A stretch of 64,000 nt of DNA, taken from NCBI GenBank assembly GCA_015075635.1, contig JABTUA010000002.1, positions 434,001 to 498,000 of the forward strand. The letters run 5' to 3'. Below are positions 25,607 through 34,019 of this stretch, in pieces. This DNA comes from Polyangiaceae bacterium (GTDB lineage Bacteria; Myxococcota_A; Polyangia; Polyangiales; Polyangiaceae). Position 1 is the stretch's first letter; each line of letters opens with the position of its first letter. The position numbers were made by a program, and so were the translations under genes. Below the pieces are notes generated by a model. That model made no database searches, was not told the origin of the DNA, and was given only the letters and a program-made list of their open reading frames with translations.

Positions 25607-26146
25607 ATGCGTCATGTGGTTTGGTTTCCGGTTCTGGCTCTGGCGATCGGTTGCAGCATCGGAGGAAAGAAGAGCGAGCAGGAGAAGGCCGCCGCGAGCG
25701 GCGGAGCGGCCACCCCGGCGGCCGCGGCCGCGGGAGCGAGCGACCTCGCCAAGGTCTCCCTCGACCCGCTCCCGCTCGAGATCCAGGTGAAGGCTGGCGG
25801 CATGGGCGCGATGGACATGTCGCTCGACGACAAGAAGAGCGTCACCGTGGACATCGGCGACGGCGCGTCGCTCAACATCTCGCCGGAGGAGCGCAAGCTC
25901 GCGCAGGTGAAGAAGAGCTACGCCGGCGACACGGTGCTCTTCCCCTTCAAGAAGTGGGAGAAGGAAGAGGGCAACACCGCCGTGCTCCAGTTCGCGAGCG
26001 ACGGGAAGAAGGGCTACATCGGCTTCACTCTCGTCGAGGTCGGGGGCAAGCCCTACCTGTGCAAGACCACCGGCCTCGACGGCGTCGCGTCGGTCGAGCT
26101 GGCGGAGAAGCACCTCGCTGCGTGCAAGACGCTGAGCGCGAAGTGA
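25607..26146 (+). CDS. lipoprotein of unknown function
   Basis: A 179-residue protein. The signal MRHVVWFPVLALAIGC is a clear lipobox with Cys16, followed by an Ala/Gly linker. The folded part is beta-rich and charged (LPLEIQVKAGGMGAMDMSLD, VTVDIGDGASLNISPEE) and holds two more Cys near the end (YLCKTTGL, LAACKTLS). No family was recognised. A ribosome-binding site (AGGAGA) precedes the ATG. The three 11-bp-spaced repeats in front suggest control by the regulator/kinase pair upstream. Confidence 0.75.
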   Translation: MRHVVWFPVLALAIGCSIGGKKSEQEKAAASGGAATPAAAAAGASDLAKVSLDPLPLEIQVKAGGMGAMDMSLDDKKSVTVDIGDGASLNISPEERKLAQVKKSYAGDTVLFPFKKWEKEEGNTAVLQFASDGKKGYIGFTLVEVGGKPYLCKTTGLDGVASVELAEKHLAACKTLSAK

Positions 26147-26160
26147 CGCTACGAGCGACG

Positions 26161-26200
26161 AGCGGTGGGGCGCAGCCGGCGCGCGCCACCGCGCCCCGCT
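26161..26200. terminator. possible bidirectional hairpin terminator
   Basis: AGCGGTGGGGCGC (26161-26173) pairs with GCGCCCCGCT (26191-26200) apart from a 3-base bulge. It lies between two convergent genes. It has no T-tract, so Rho-independent function is uncertain. Confidence 0.35.
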
Positions 26201-26928
26201 CAGCTCCCGAAGGTGAACGTGCCGACCGCGACGAGCCGCCACGGCAGGGCCACGCCCTCGCGGCTGCCATCCTCGTTCTTGCCGGGGCTGTGGCAGCGCT
26301 CGGTCCCGGTCTCGTCTTCGCAGATCTCGTTCGACACGTGGAGATAGCCCCCGAGCTGCGGGCCCAGGCGGAAGAGCTTCGAGAGCTGCCACTCCACGCC
26401 GATGGCCAGCGGGTAGACCATGCCGCGGGCGGTGTAAGTGTACGTGGCGTTCGCGTTCGACGCCTCCGCGGTGACGGAGCCGAAGCCGATGCCCGCCTGC
26501 AGGTACGGGTTGGTGGTGCCTGGCTCGAACCAGTACCAGCGCGCGAACGGCGCGAAGTAGGCCGAGCTGAACTTCACGTCCGTGGCCTCGTCTTGCAGCT
26601 GACCCTTCCACGAGTCGCGCACCTTGAAGCTCCAGGCCGCCAGCTCCAGTCCCACCGAGAAGTGATCGTGAAAGCGCCAGCCTCCGCCCAGACCGAACGC
26701 CACGCCGCCGTCCACGGGGCAGTCGCTGTCGGGCTTGTCGTTGTCGCACACGGCGTTGCCCAGGCCGAGCAGGAGGAACAGCTCCACCGGCTCTCGGGGC
26801 GAGCGGGCGGGTGTCGGTGCGGGCTGGGGTCCAGGCGCCGGCTCGCTCGGGACGGGCTGGGCTCCGGCGACGGAGGCGAGGAGCAGCAGCCCGAAGGGGG
26901 GTCCGAGAGCTCGCATTGGTGCCCGCAT
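26200..26928 (-). CDS. outer-membrane beta-barrel-like protein
   Basis: A 242-residue protein from the ATG at 26928; the ATG at 26916 is an alternative. The signal peptide (GPPFGLLLLASVAGAQP) is followed by a Pro-rich linker, then about 190 residues of alternating strands ending in Phe (RLVAVGTFTFGS), as in eight-stranded OmpA/OmpW-type barrels. Four Cys occur in two loops (CDNDKPDSDC, CEDETGTERC), probably two disulfides. No specific family can be named. It converges on the lipoprotein gene. Confidence 0.7.
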   Translation of the reverse strand: MRAPMRALGPPFGLLLLASVAGAQPVPSEPAPGPQPAPTPARSPREPVELFLLLGLGNAVCDNDKPDSDCPVDGGVAFGLGGGWRFHDHFSVGLELAAWSFKVRDSWKGQLQDEATDVKFSSAYFAPFARWYWFEPGTTNPYLQAGIGFGSVTAEASNANATYTYTARGMVYPLAIGVEWQLSKLFRLGPQLGGYLHVSNEICEDETGTERCHSPGKNEDGSREGVALPWRLVAVGTFTFGS

Positions 26929-27083
26929 CACAGCAGCAATCGTACCAGCGAGAAAAGCTCGGAATCGGCCCAAGAACGCCTGGGCAGTGAACGGTACGCC
27001 ACGCCCGCGGAGTGAACGGTGTACGCCGGCGCCGCACACCGATCTCCTGACCTCTTCGCCGCGAGACTGCTACTCTCGGGCTG

Positions 27084-29261
27084 GTGTCTTCGGGTCGGTT
27101 CAGGACGCGCCCGCTGCTGAGAGGCCTGGTTGCGCTGGGGCTCCTGGTGGGCGCCTGCACGCTCGGCGCCCGGGACGACGCCGAGCTGTCCGGTGGAAGC
27201 GGTGGCAAAGGCGGCTCGGACGCCGGCGGCGACGCCGCCGCCTGCACCGCCACCAGCAAGGACTGCGACGGCGTCGCGGCCAACGGCTGCGAGACCCCCA
27301 TCGACAAGGACCCGAAGAACTGCGGCTCCTGCGGCAACGCCTGCCCGAGCGACGGCGGCAAGACTCCCACTTGCGTCGACGGCAAGTGCGGCCTCTCCAA
27401 CTGCGCGGCGCCTTTGGCCGACTGCGACGGCGACGGCAGCTGCGAGACCGACACTTCGAGCTCGCTCGACCACTGCGGCTTCTGCGAGTACGCCTGCGCG
27501 CTGACCAACGCCAAGGCCGTCTGCTCCAACGGCTGCCAGATCGAGGAGTGCAACGCCGGCTTCGAGAGCTGCGACGGCATCCCATCGAACGGCTGCGAGA
27601 CCCCGCTCGACACCGACACCGACTGCGGGTTCTGCGGCACCGCCTGCTCGCTGCCGAACGCGACCTCGAGCTGCAGCAGCGGGACGTGCGCGATCACGAC
27701 CTGCTCCACCGGCTACGGCGACTGCGACAAGCTGCCGGAGACGGGCTGCGAGTCGAACACCCAGACCGATCCCAACAACTGCGGCGCTTGCGGCACGGCG
27801 TGCACGACGACGCAGGTCTGCCAGAACGGCAAGTGCGTGGTGTCGAACTGCGCGCCTCCAACCGCGGACTGCGACGCCAACCCGGCCAACTGCGAGACCA
27901 ACACCGACACGTCGGTCGCCCACTGCGGCTTCTGCAACAACCCCTGCACGCTGGCCCACGCCACCGCCGCCTGCAGCGGCGGGAAGTGCGCGGTGGCCAC
28001 CTGCCTCGCCGGCTGGGGCAACTGCGACGGCAATGACGCCAACGGCTGCGAGACCCAGCTCAACACCACCACCAACTGCAAGAGCTGCGGCGACCAATGC
28101 TCCGGCGGACCCAACGTGAATTCGGCGAGCTGCGGGCCGTCCGGCTGCAACGTCAACTGCGCGGCGGGCTTCAGCAACTGCAACGGCGTCGCCGCCGACG
28201 GCTGCGAGGCGCAGCTCGCCACGGACCCGCTGCACTGCGGGAGCTGTACGAAGGACTGCACCGTTGGCGCCCCCAGCGGCACCCAGCCGGGCTGCGCCCA
28301 AGGCAAGTGCACCTACAACTGCGGCGCCGGCACCGCCGACTGCGACTCGAACGGCTCGTGCGAGACGAACCTGGCGACGAGCAACTCGAACTGCGGCGTG
28401 TGCGGACGCTCGTGCGGGACGTCGGCCTGCGCCAACGGCACCTGCACTCCGGAGGTGGTCGTCTCCGGAACCACCCTCACCTCGGTGGACTACGACTACC
28501 CGGGATCGACCAGCCTGGTCTACGGCCGTAACCCAGGTGGTGTGTTCCGGGTGAACAAGAGCACCAAGGCCGTGACCTCCCTCACCACGACGAAGAGCTC
28601 CGTGTGGCTCGACGTGTCCGGCCCGAGCACGTACTTCGCCGACCCCGCCGAGGGCATCTTCCGGGTCGCGACCAGCGGAGGCTCGACGAGTCAGATCACG
28701 ACGACGCCCAACGTCGTTCGGCTCGACGAGTACGGGGGCGACATCTGGTTCACCGTGACCTCTGGGCCGCTCCGCCGAGTGGACGCCGCACCGATGGGTG
28801 CGGTCCAGACCTGGGACTCCCAGCTCGGCGCCTTCATGGCCACCCATGAGGCCGGGAACGTGTACTGGACCATGCCGGGGCTGGGAGAGGTCCGCCGCTC
28901 GGGCGACAACATTCCGAACAAGCAAACGCTCGCGTCCGGCCAAGGCGAGCCGTCGTACTTGGCGGCAGACGGACAGCACGTCTACTGGACCGCGACCACG
29001 GACGGGGTGATCCGACGGGCAACGACGGCGGGACCGGCCACGGACTTCGTCACGGGTCAGCCCAGCGCCTATGCGCTGGCCGAGCGTGACGCCAACATCT
29101 ACTGGGCGACCAAGAACACGGGCAGCCTGTGGCGCGCTCCGAAATCGGGTGGCCCGCCGGTGAAGCTGGCGGAGCCCGTGACCGGCGTGGTCAGCATCGT
29201 CGCCGACCCGACCCACGTCTACTGGGTCGACTCGACCGGACTGAAGCGCGTACCCCAATGA
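27084..29261 (+). CDS. Cys-rich/beta-propeller lipoprotein, copy A of a tandem pair
   Basis: A 725-residue protein with a GTG start. The lipobox is LLVGACTL. About 450 residues follow in repeats of the form DCDG-x-NGCET-x-NCG-x-CG-x-C, each roughly 45 residues with six Cys, like the Stig1/myxobacterial disulfide repeats. The C-terminal 250 residues form a Cys-free propeller with blades of the type VYWTATTDGVIRRAT and NIYWATKNTGSLWRAP. Together this suggests a long disulfide-stiffened stalk displaying a binding propeller. The stop overlaps the next start (ATGA). A paralogue with the same order of domains lies directly downstream, and a third lies at 59.5-61 kb. Confidence 0.88.
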   Translation: MSSGRFRTRPLLRGLVALGLLVGACTLGARDDAELSGGSGGKGGSDAGGDAAACTATSKDCDGVAANGCETPIDKDPKNCGSCGNACPSDGGKTPTCVDGKCGLSNCAAPLADCDGDGSCETDTSSSLDHCGFCEYACALTNAKAVCSNGCQIEECNAGFESCDGIPSNGCETPLDTDTDCGFCGTACSLPNATSSCSSGTCAITTCSTGYGDCDKLPETGCESNTQTDPNNCGACGTACTTTQVCQNGKCVVSNCAPPTADCDANPANCETNTDTSVAHCGFCNNPCTLAHATAACSGGKCAVATCLAGWGNCDGNDANGCETQLNTTTNCKSCGDQCSGGPNVNSASCGPSGCNVNCAAGFSNCNGVAADGCEAQLATDPLHCGSCTKDCTVGAPSGTQPGCAQGKCTYNCGAGTADCDSNGSCETNLATSNSNCGVCGRSCGTSACANGTCTPEVVVSGTTLTSVDYDYPGSTSLVYGRNPGGVFRVNKSTKAVTSLTTTKSSVWLDVSGPSTYFADPAEGIFRVATSGGSTSQITTTPNVVRLDEYGGDIWFTVTSGPLRRVDAAPMGAVQTWDSQLGAFMATHEAGNVYWTMPGLGEVRRSGDNIPNKQTLASGQGEPSYLAADGQHVYWTATTDGVIRRATTAGPATDFVTGQPSAYALAERDANIYWATKNTGSLWRAPKSGGPPVKLAEPVTGVVSIVADPTHVYWVDSTGLKRVPQ

Positions 29262-31414
29262 AGACTCGCGGGTTCATCGCCCTGGGACTCCTGGTCGGCG
29301 CCTGCACGCTCGGCGCGCGGGACGACTCCGAGCTGTCCGGCGGCGGCGGCGGCAAGGGCGGCTCGGACGCCGGCGCGGACGCCGCCGCCTGCACCGCCAC
29401 CAGCAAGGACTGCGACGGCGTCGCTGCAAACGGCTGCGAGACCCCAATCGACAAGGACCCGAAGAACTGCGGAGCCTGCGGCAACGCTTGCCCGAGTGAC
29501 GGCGGCAAGACGCCCACCTGCGTCGACGGCAAGTGCGGCCTCTCCAACTGCGCGGCGCCTTTGGCCGACTGCGACGGCGACGGCAGCTGCGAGACCGACA
29601 CGTCGAGCTCGGTCGATCACTGCGGCTTCTGCGAGTACAAGTGCGCGCTACCCAACGCGAAGAGCGTCTGCGCCAACGGCTGCCAGATCGAGGAGTGCGA
29701 TTCGGGCTTCGAGAGCTGCGACGGCATCCCCTCGAACGGCTGCGAGACCCCGCTCGACACCGACACCGACTGCGGCTTCTGCGGCACCGCCTGCTCGCTG
29801 CCGAACGCGACCTCGAGCTGCAGCAGCGGGACGTGCGCGATCACGACCTGCTCCACCGGCTACGGCGACTGCGACAAGCTGCCGGAGACGGGCTGCGAGT
29901 CGAACACCCAGACCGATCCGAACAACTGCGGCGCTTGCGGCACGGCGTGCTCCAACACGCAGGTTTGCCAGGGCGGCAAGTGCGTGGTGTCGAGCTGCAC
30001 GCCGCCCATGGCCGACTGCGACAGCAACCCCGCCAACTGCGAGACCAACACCGACACCTCGGCCGCGCACTGCGGCTTCTGCAACAACCCCTGCACGCTG
30101 GCTCACGCCACCGCCGCGTGCAGCGGGGGGAAGTGCACGGTGGCCACCTGCGCTACTGGGTGGGGCAACTGCGACGGCAACGACGCCAACGGCTGCGAGA
30201 CCCAGCTCAACACCACCACCAACTGCAAGAGCTGCGGCGACAAGTGCTCCGGCGGCCCGAACGTGCTCACGGCCAGCTGTGCCGCCTCCGGGTGCTCCCT
30301 CACCTGCGCGCCCGGCTTCGGCAACTGCAACGCCTCGGCCCTGGACGGCTGCGAGTCGCAGCTGACGAACGATCCGACTCACTGCGGCACCTGCACCAAG
30401 GACTGCACGACGACCGCCCCACCCGGCACCCAGGCCGGCTGCTCGAGCGGTGCCTGCACCTACAACTGCGCCATCGGTACCGCGGACTGCGACGGCAACG
30501 GGTCGTGCGAGACCAACGTGAACACCAGCGCCGCCAACTGCGGCCAGTGCGGGCACTCCTGCGGCGGCACGGCGTGCGTCGGCGGGTTCTGCACGCCGGA
30601 CGTGGTCGTGCCCGGCTCGGATCTCACCTCCGTGGATGCAGACACGAGCACCGCGTCACTGGCCTTCACTCGCAACCCGGGCGGGGTGTTCCGAGTCCAG
30701 AAGTCCACCAAGAGCGTCACGCCCATCACGACCCAGCACGGCTCGACGTCGGTGGACGTGATCACGACCTACAGCTTCTTCGCCGCCCCGACGGCAGGGG
30801 TGTTCCGAGTGCTCACCGGCGGGGGCTCGCCGACGCAGCTCTCGAGCACCACGGGAGCGAACCAGGTCGACTCCGATGGGAACTACGTGTTCTTCACGAG
30901 CACCTCGGGGCTCCGGCGCGTCAGCGCGGGCGGGGGCTCCACCCAAACGTGGGACCCGAGCCCGGGCGTATTCGGGCTGCGCTTCGACAACTCGCCGGGC
31001 TGGGTCTTCTGGACCGTGCCGAGCGCAGGCGAGGTACGCTACGCGGGGGTGAGCGTTCCGAACGTTCAGACGGTCGCCACCGGCCAGGGCGATCCATCCT
31101 TCGTGAAGGTGGACAGTCAGTACGTGTTCTGGACCGCGACCAGCGACGGCGCCGTCCGGCGCGCCACGAAGCCGGCCAGCAACGTGACCACCGTCGCGTC
31201 CGGCCAGCAGAGCCCGTACGCGCTGGCCCAGGACGGCAGCGAGCTCTTCTGGGCGTCGAAGGGCGCGAACGGCGGCCTCTGGCGCGGGCTCAAGACCGGC
31301 AGCGGCACGCCGGTGAAGCTCGCGGACTCGCTGACCAACGTGCTCTGCATCGAGGTGGACGCGACCCACGTCTACTGGATCGACTCCGGCGGCCTGAAGC
31401 GCGTCCCCAGGTGA
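29258..31414 (+). CDS. Cys-rich/beta-propeller lipoprotein, copy B of a tandem pair
   Basis: A 718-residue protein. ATG 29258 overlaps the stop of copy A by four bases, so the two are translationally coupled. The lipobox is LLVGACTL. The Cys-rich stalk is nearly identical to copy A, while the propeller (blades such as YVFWTATSDGAVRRATKP) is clearly diverged. A run of 143 bases (29777-29919) is identical to 27630-27772 in copy A, which points to recent gene conversion or selection on the stalk only. The two products may recognise different ligands. Confidence 0.88.
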   Translation: MKTRGFIALGLLVGACTLGARDDSELSGGGGGKGGSDAGADAAACTATSKDCDGVAANGCETPIDKDPKNCGACGNACPSDGGKTPTCVDGKCGLSNCAAPLADCDGDGSCETDTSSSVDHCGFCEYKCALPNAKSVCANGCQIEECDSGFESCDGIPSNGCETPLDTDTDCGFCGTACSLPNATSSCSSGTCAITTCSTGYGDCDKLPETGCESNTQTDPNNCGACGTACSNTQVCQGGKCVVSSCTPPMADCDSNPANCETNTDTSAAHCGFCNNPCTLAHATAACSGGKCTVATCATGWGNCDGNDANGCETQLNTTTNCKSCGDKCSGGPNVLTASCAASGCSLTCAPGFGNCNASALDGCESQLTNDPTHCGTCTKDCTTTAPPGTQAGCSSGACTYNCAIGTADCDGNGSCETNVNTSAANCGQCGHSCGGTACVGGFCTPDVVVPGSDLTSVDADTSTASLAFTRNPGGVFRVQKSTKSVTPITTQHGSTSVDVITTYSFFAAPTAGVFRVLTGGGSPTQLSSTTGANQVDSDGNYVFFTSTSGLRRVSAGGGSTQTWDPSPGVFGLRFDNSPGWVFWTVPSAGEVRYAGVSVPNVQTVATGQGDPSFVKVDSQYVFWTATSDGAVRRATKPASNVTTVASGQQSPYALAQDGSELFWASKGANGGLWRGLKTGSGTPVKLADSLTNVLCIEVDATHVYWIDSGGLKRVPR

Positions 31415-31419
31415 GGAAT

Positions 31420-31439
31420 TTGCCGGGATCTGCCGGCAA
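31420..31439 (+). terminator. hairpin just after the tandem lipoprotein operon
   Basis: TTGCCGG (31420-31426) and CCGGCAA (31433-31439) form a perfect 7-bp stem with a 6-base loop, starting 5 bases after the stop. The T-tract is weak (only TTC), so strength is uncertain. Confidence 0.45.
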
Positions 31440-31488
31440 TTCGAGGAGGCCTCGAGCCGCGTGGTAGCCTTCGGGATCCGAGGTCGCG

Positions 31489-33108
31489 GTGACGGACACC
31501 CCCAGCGTCGAGCCGATTCGCATCGTTGGCCGCTACGCGCTCCACCAGGAGATCGCGGCGGGCGGCATGGCGACGGTGCACCTCGGGCGCCTGCTGGGCC
31601 CGGCGGGCTTCTCGCGCACGGTCGCGATCAAGAAGCTCCACCCGCAGTTCGCCAAGGACCCGGAGTTCGTCAGCATGTTCCTGGACGAGGCCCGCGTCGC
31701 GGCCCGCATCCGGCACCCGAACGTGGTCTCGACCCTGGACGTGGTGGCGCTCGACGGCGAGCTGTTCATCGTCATGGACTACGTCGAGGGCGAGTCGCTG
31801 GCCCGCCTGGTCCGGGCCGCCCGCGGCAAGGGTGGGTGGATCCCGATCAAGAACTCCATCTCGCTGGTGACGAACGTGCTGTACGGGCTGCACGGGGCCC
31901 ACGAGGCGAAGGGCGAGCGCGGTGAGCCGTTGGGCATCGTGCACCGCGACATCTCGCCGCAGAACATCCTGGTGGACACCGACGGCACGGCGCGGGTCGT
32001 GGACTTCGGCGTCGCCAAGGCGGTCGGGCGCCTGCAGACCACGCGGGACGGTCAGCTCAAGGGCAAGCTCTCCTACATGGCGCCCGAGCAGCTGAAGGGC
32101 GAGGCAGTGGACCGGCGCACGGACGTGTTCGCCGCCAGCATCGTGCTCTGGGAGCTGCTCACTGGAAAGCGCCTGTTCCAGTCGGACAACGAGGCCGCCA
32201 CCTTCGGCAAGGTGCTCAACGCCGAGGTGCCGGTGCCGAGCAGCATCGAGCCGTCCGTGTCCGCGGAGCTCGACGCCATCTTGCTCAAGGGCCTGGCGAA
32301 GAACATGGACGATCGCTTCGCCTCGGCCCTGGACATGGCCGAGGAGCTGGAGCGCGCCGCGCGGGACCGGCCGACGCAGCGCGAGCTCGGGCGCTGGGTA
32401 CGGGAGCTGGCGGCGGAGTCGCTGGCCCGACGCGCCGATCAGGTCCGCGAGCTCGAGAGTCACTCCGCGGTCAGCGACCTGGTGGGCGCGCCCGACCCGC
32501 ATTCCATCTCGTCGCCCCGCATCGAAGTACCGCCGATGCCGGCGCCCGTCCTCGCCCCAGCCGAGGCCGTGCCCGCGGTCTTGCCGGTTCCGCGCGAAGA
32601 GCAGAGCGGCAACTCGAACCTCTCCAGCATCTCCATGACGCGGGGCAGGACGCTGCCTCCGCCGCTGAACACGCGGAAGAACCTGATGATCGCCCTGGGC
32701 GGCGTGGCCGGCGTGCTCGGGTTTCTGGTGATCCTGATCGGCTTCCTGGTGCTGCGAAGGGCGACCCAACCCGCCGACGCCGGCGCGTCCGGCGTGGAGC
32801 CGATCCCCGGGGCGGCGCCCGCGGTGGAGCCCACGCTCGAGACGCCCGCGCCGGAGGTGGCGAGCGCCGCGCCACCGAGCGAGCCCGCCCCGAGCGAGCC
32901 AAAGCCCGAAGCGCCGAAGCCCGAACCGGCGAAGCCCGAACCGGCGAAGCCCGAGCCGGCGAAGCTCACCGAAAAGAAGCCCGCCGAGAAGAAGCCCGTG
33001 GAGGCCAAAGCGCCGACGGGCGTCAAACCCGTCGCGCCCAAGGGCTGCAATCCGCCCTACACGCTGGACAAGGACGGCACGCGGATCCCGAAGCCCGAGT
33101 GCTTGTGA
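31489..33108 (+). CDS. Ser/Thr protein kinase with C-terminal membrane helix
   Basis: A 539-residue protein with a GTG start. The kinase domain occupies about 10-285: glycine loop EIAAGGMATVH, VAIKKLH, catalytic HRDISPQNILVD near 152, DFG near 173 and YMAPEQLKGEAVDRRTDVF. A linker leads to one membrane helix (about 398-422, MIALGGVAGVLGFLVILIGF), then a Pro/Glu/Ala/Lys segment with PEPAK repeats and a short Cys-containing end (GCNPPYTLDKDG, KPECL). Such Pro-rich extracytoplasmic tails may sense or bind the cell wall. It converges on a PEGA-like protein gene, a common neighbour of kinases in this group. Confidence 0.93.
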   Translation: MTDTPSVEPIRIVGRYALHQEIAAGGMATVHLGRLLGPAGFSRTVAIKKLHPQFAKDPEFVSMFLDEARVAARIRHPNVVSTLDVVALDGELFIVMDYVEGESLARLVRAARGKGGWIPIKNSISLVTNVLYGLHGAHEAKGERGEPLGIVHRDISPQNILVDTDGTARVVDFGVAKAVGRLQTTRDGQLKGKLSYMAPEQLKGEAVDRRTDVFAASIVLWELLTGKRLFQSDNEAATFGKVLNAEVPVPSSIEPSVSAELDAILLKGLAKNMDDRFASALDMAEELERAARDRPTQRELGRWVRELAAESLARRADQVRELESHSAVSDLVGAPDPHSISSPRIEVPPMPAPVLAPAEAVPAVLPVPREEQSGNSNLSSISMTRGRTLPPPLNTRKNLMIALGGVAGVLGFLVILIGFLVLRRATQPADAGASGVEPIPGAAPAVEPTLETPAPEVASAAPPSEPAPSEPKPEAPKPEPAKPEPAKPEPAKLTEKKPAEKKPVEAKAPTGVKPVAPKGCNPPYTLDKDGTRIPKPECL

Positions 33109-33115
33109 TCCTGGG

Positions 33116-33979
33116 TCAGAACCGACCGCCCACGAAGGCCGCGCCGCCGCGCCCGAGCGGCGCGAATCCGACCACGGTCGCGCTCTCGGTCTGCTTGGGG
33201 CGCGTGAAGTAGAGATAAGCCGCCGCGCCGAGCGCCACCGCCCCGACGCCCAGGGAGATGTCCGCGATCAGCATCTTCTGGTGCGCAGCGTCCACCTTCG
33301 ACTGGGAGCAGTTCGGCGCGCAGGTGTCGGCCAGCTCGTCCTCGTCGCTCTTGCCGGTGCTGCCGAAGTACGCGAACGACGCCACGCCGAGCACGCCGAC
33401 GCCGCCGAGCACGTAGACCAGCACCGGGGTCTTGCGAGTCGCCTGCGCCTGGTCGCCGGTCTCGTTTGGCGCTGCGGGCGCGGGAGCTTCGTCCTTCTTC
33501 TGCTTGGAGAAGTCCGCCAGCACCTCCCGGGCCTTCTCGCCCTTCTGCAACGACACCTCGATCTCGATGGGCTCGAGGCCACCCGCCTCGAAGCGGACCT
33601 TGTGCGCGCCGGGATCGACCTTGATGGGCGAGCTCGGCAGCTGGTCGCCCACGCTGACCCCGTCCACCAGGACCTTCACCGTGATGGTCTTCTTGCCGTC
33701 GAGGTCCAGAGCGGACAGCGCCAGCGTCGGCTGATCGCGCTCGTTCTCCTCGACCCAAGCCTTGCAGTCCTTCTTGACCGTGGCAGGGCAAGCGTCGTCG
33801 GCGCACAGCTCGAGCTTCTGGCGAGCCTCGCTCAGCTTGTCGGCCTTGCGCAGGCGCTGAGCGTCCACATAGGCCTGGACACAGGCCTGCTTGGTGGTGT
33901 CGGCCCGGGCCGCGGGCGGCGCCAGGCAGAGCGCTCCGAAGACAGCCAGGGACCCGAAGACTACTCGCCCACGACGCAC
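33116..33979 (-). CDS. PEGA-like secreted/membrane protein
   Basis: A 287-residue protein with a GTG start. A signal peptide (ALCLAPPAARA|DTTK) precedes a short Cys-containing helical segment (KLELCADDACPATVKKDC). Residues about 95-165 form a PEGA-like beta domain (ITVKVLVDGVSVGDQLPSSP, KVDPGAHKVRFEAGG). Two hydrophobic helices follow (VLVYVLGGVGVLGVASFAYF, ADISLGVGAVALGAAAYLYF). PEGA domains are surface-layer-type beta modules. The gene is 40 bases downstream of the amidase gene and converges on the kinase gene. Confidence 0.75.
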   Translation of the reverse strand: MRRGRVVFGSLAVFGALCLAPPAARADTTKQACVQAYVDAQRLRKADKLSEARQKLELCADDACPATVKKDCKAWVEENERDQPTLALSALDLDGKKTITVKVLVDGVSVGDQLPSSPIKVDPGAHKVRFEAGGLEPIEIEVSLQKGEKAREVLADFSKQKKDEAPAPAAPNETGDQAQATRKTPVLVYVLGGVGVLGVASFAYFGSTGKSDEDELADTCAPNCSQSKVDAAHQKMLIADISLGVGAVALGAAAYLYFTRPKQTESATVVGFAPLGRGGAAFVGGRF

Positions 33980-34019
33980 GGCAGCAGCGTAGCCGAGTCC
34001 GCGTGCGGGGTCGAATCAG

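Noticed and set aside
26928..29258. Minus-strand open frame opposite the Cys-rich copy A
   Set aside because: Ala/Val/Gly-rich shadow of Cys codons (tgc/gca); no domain.
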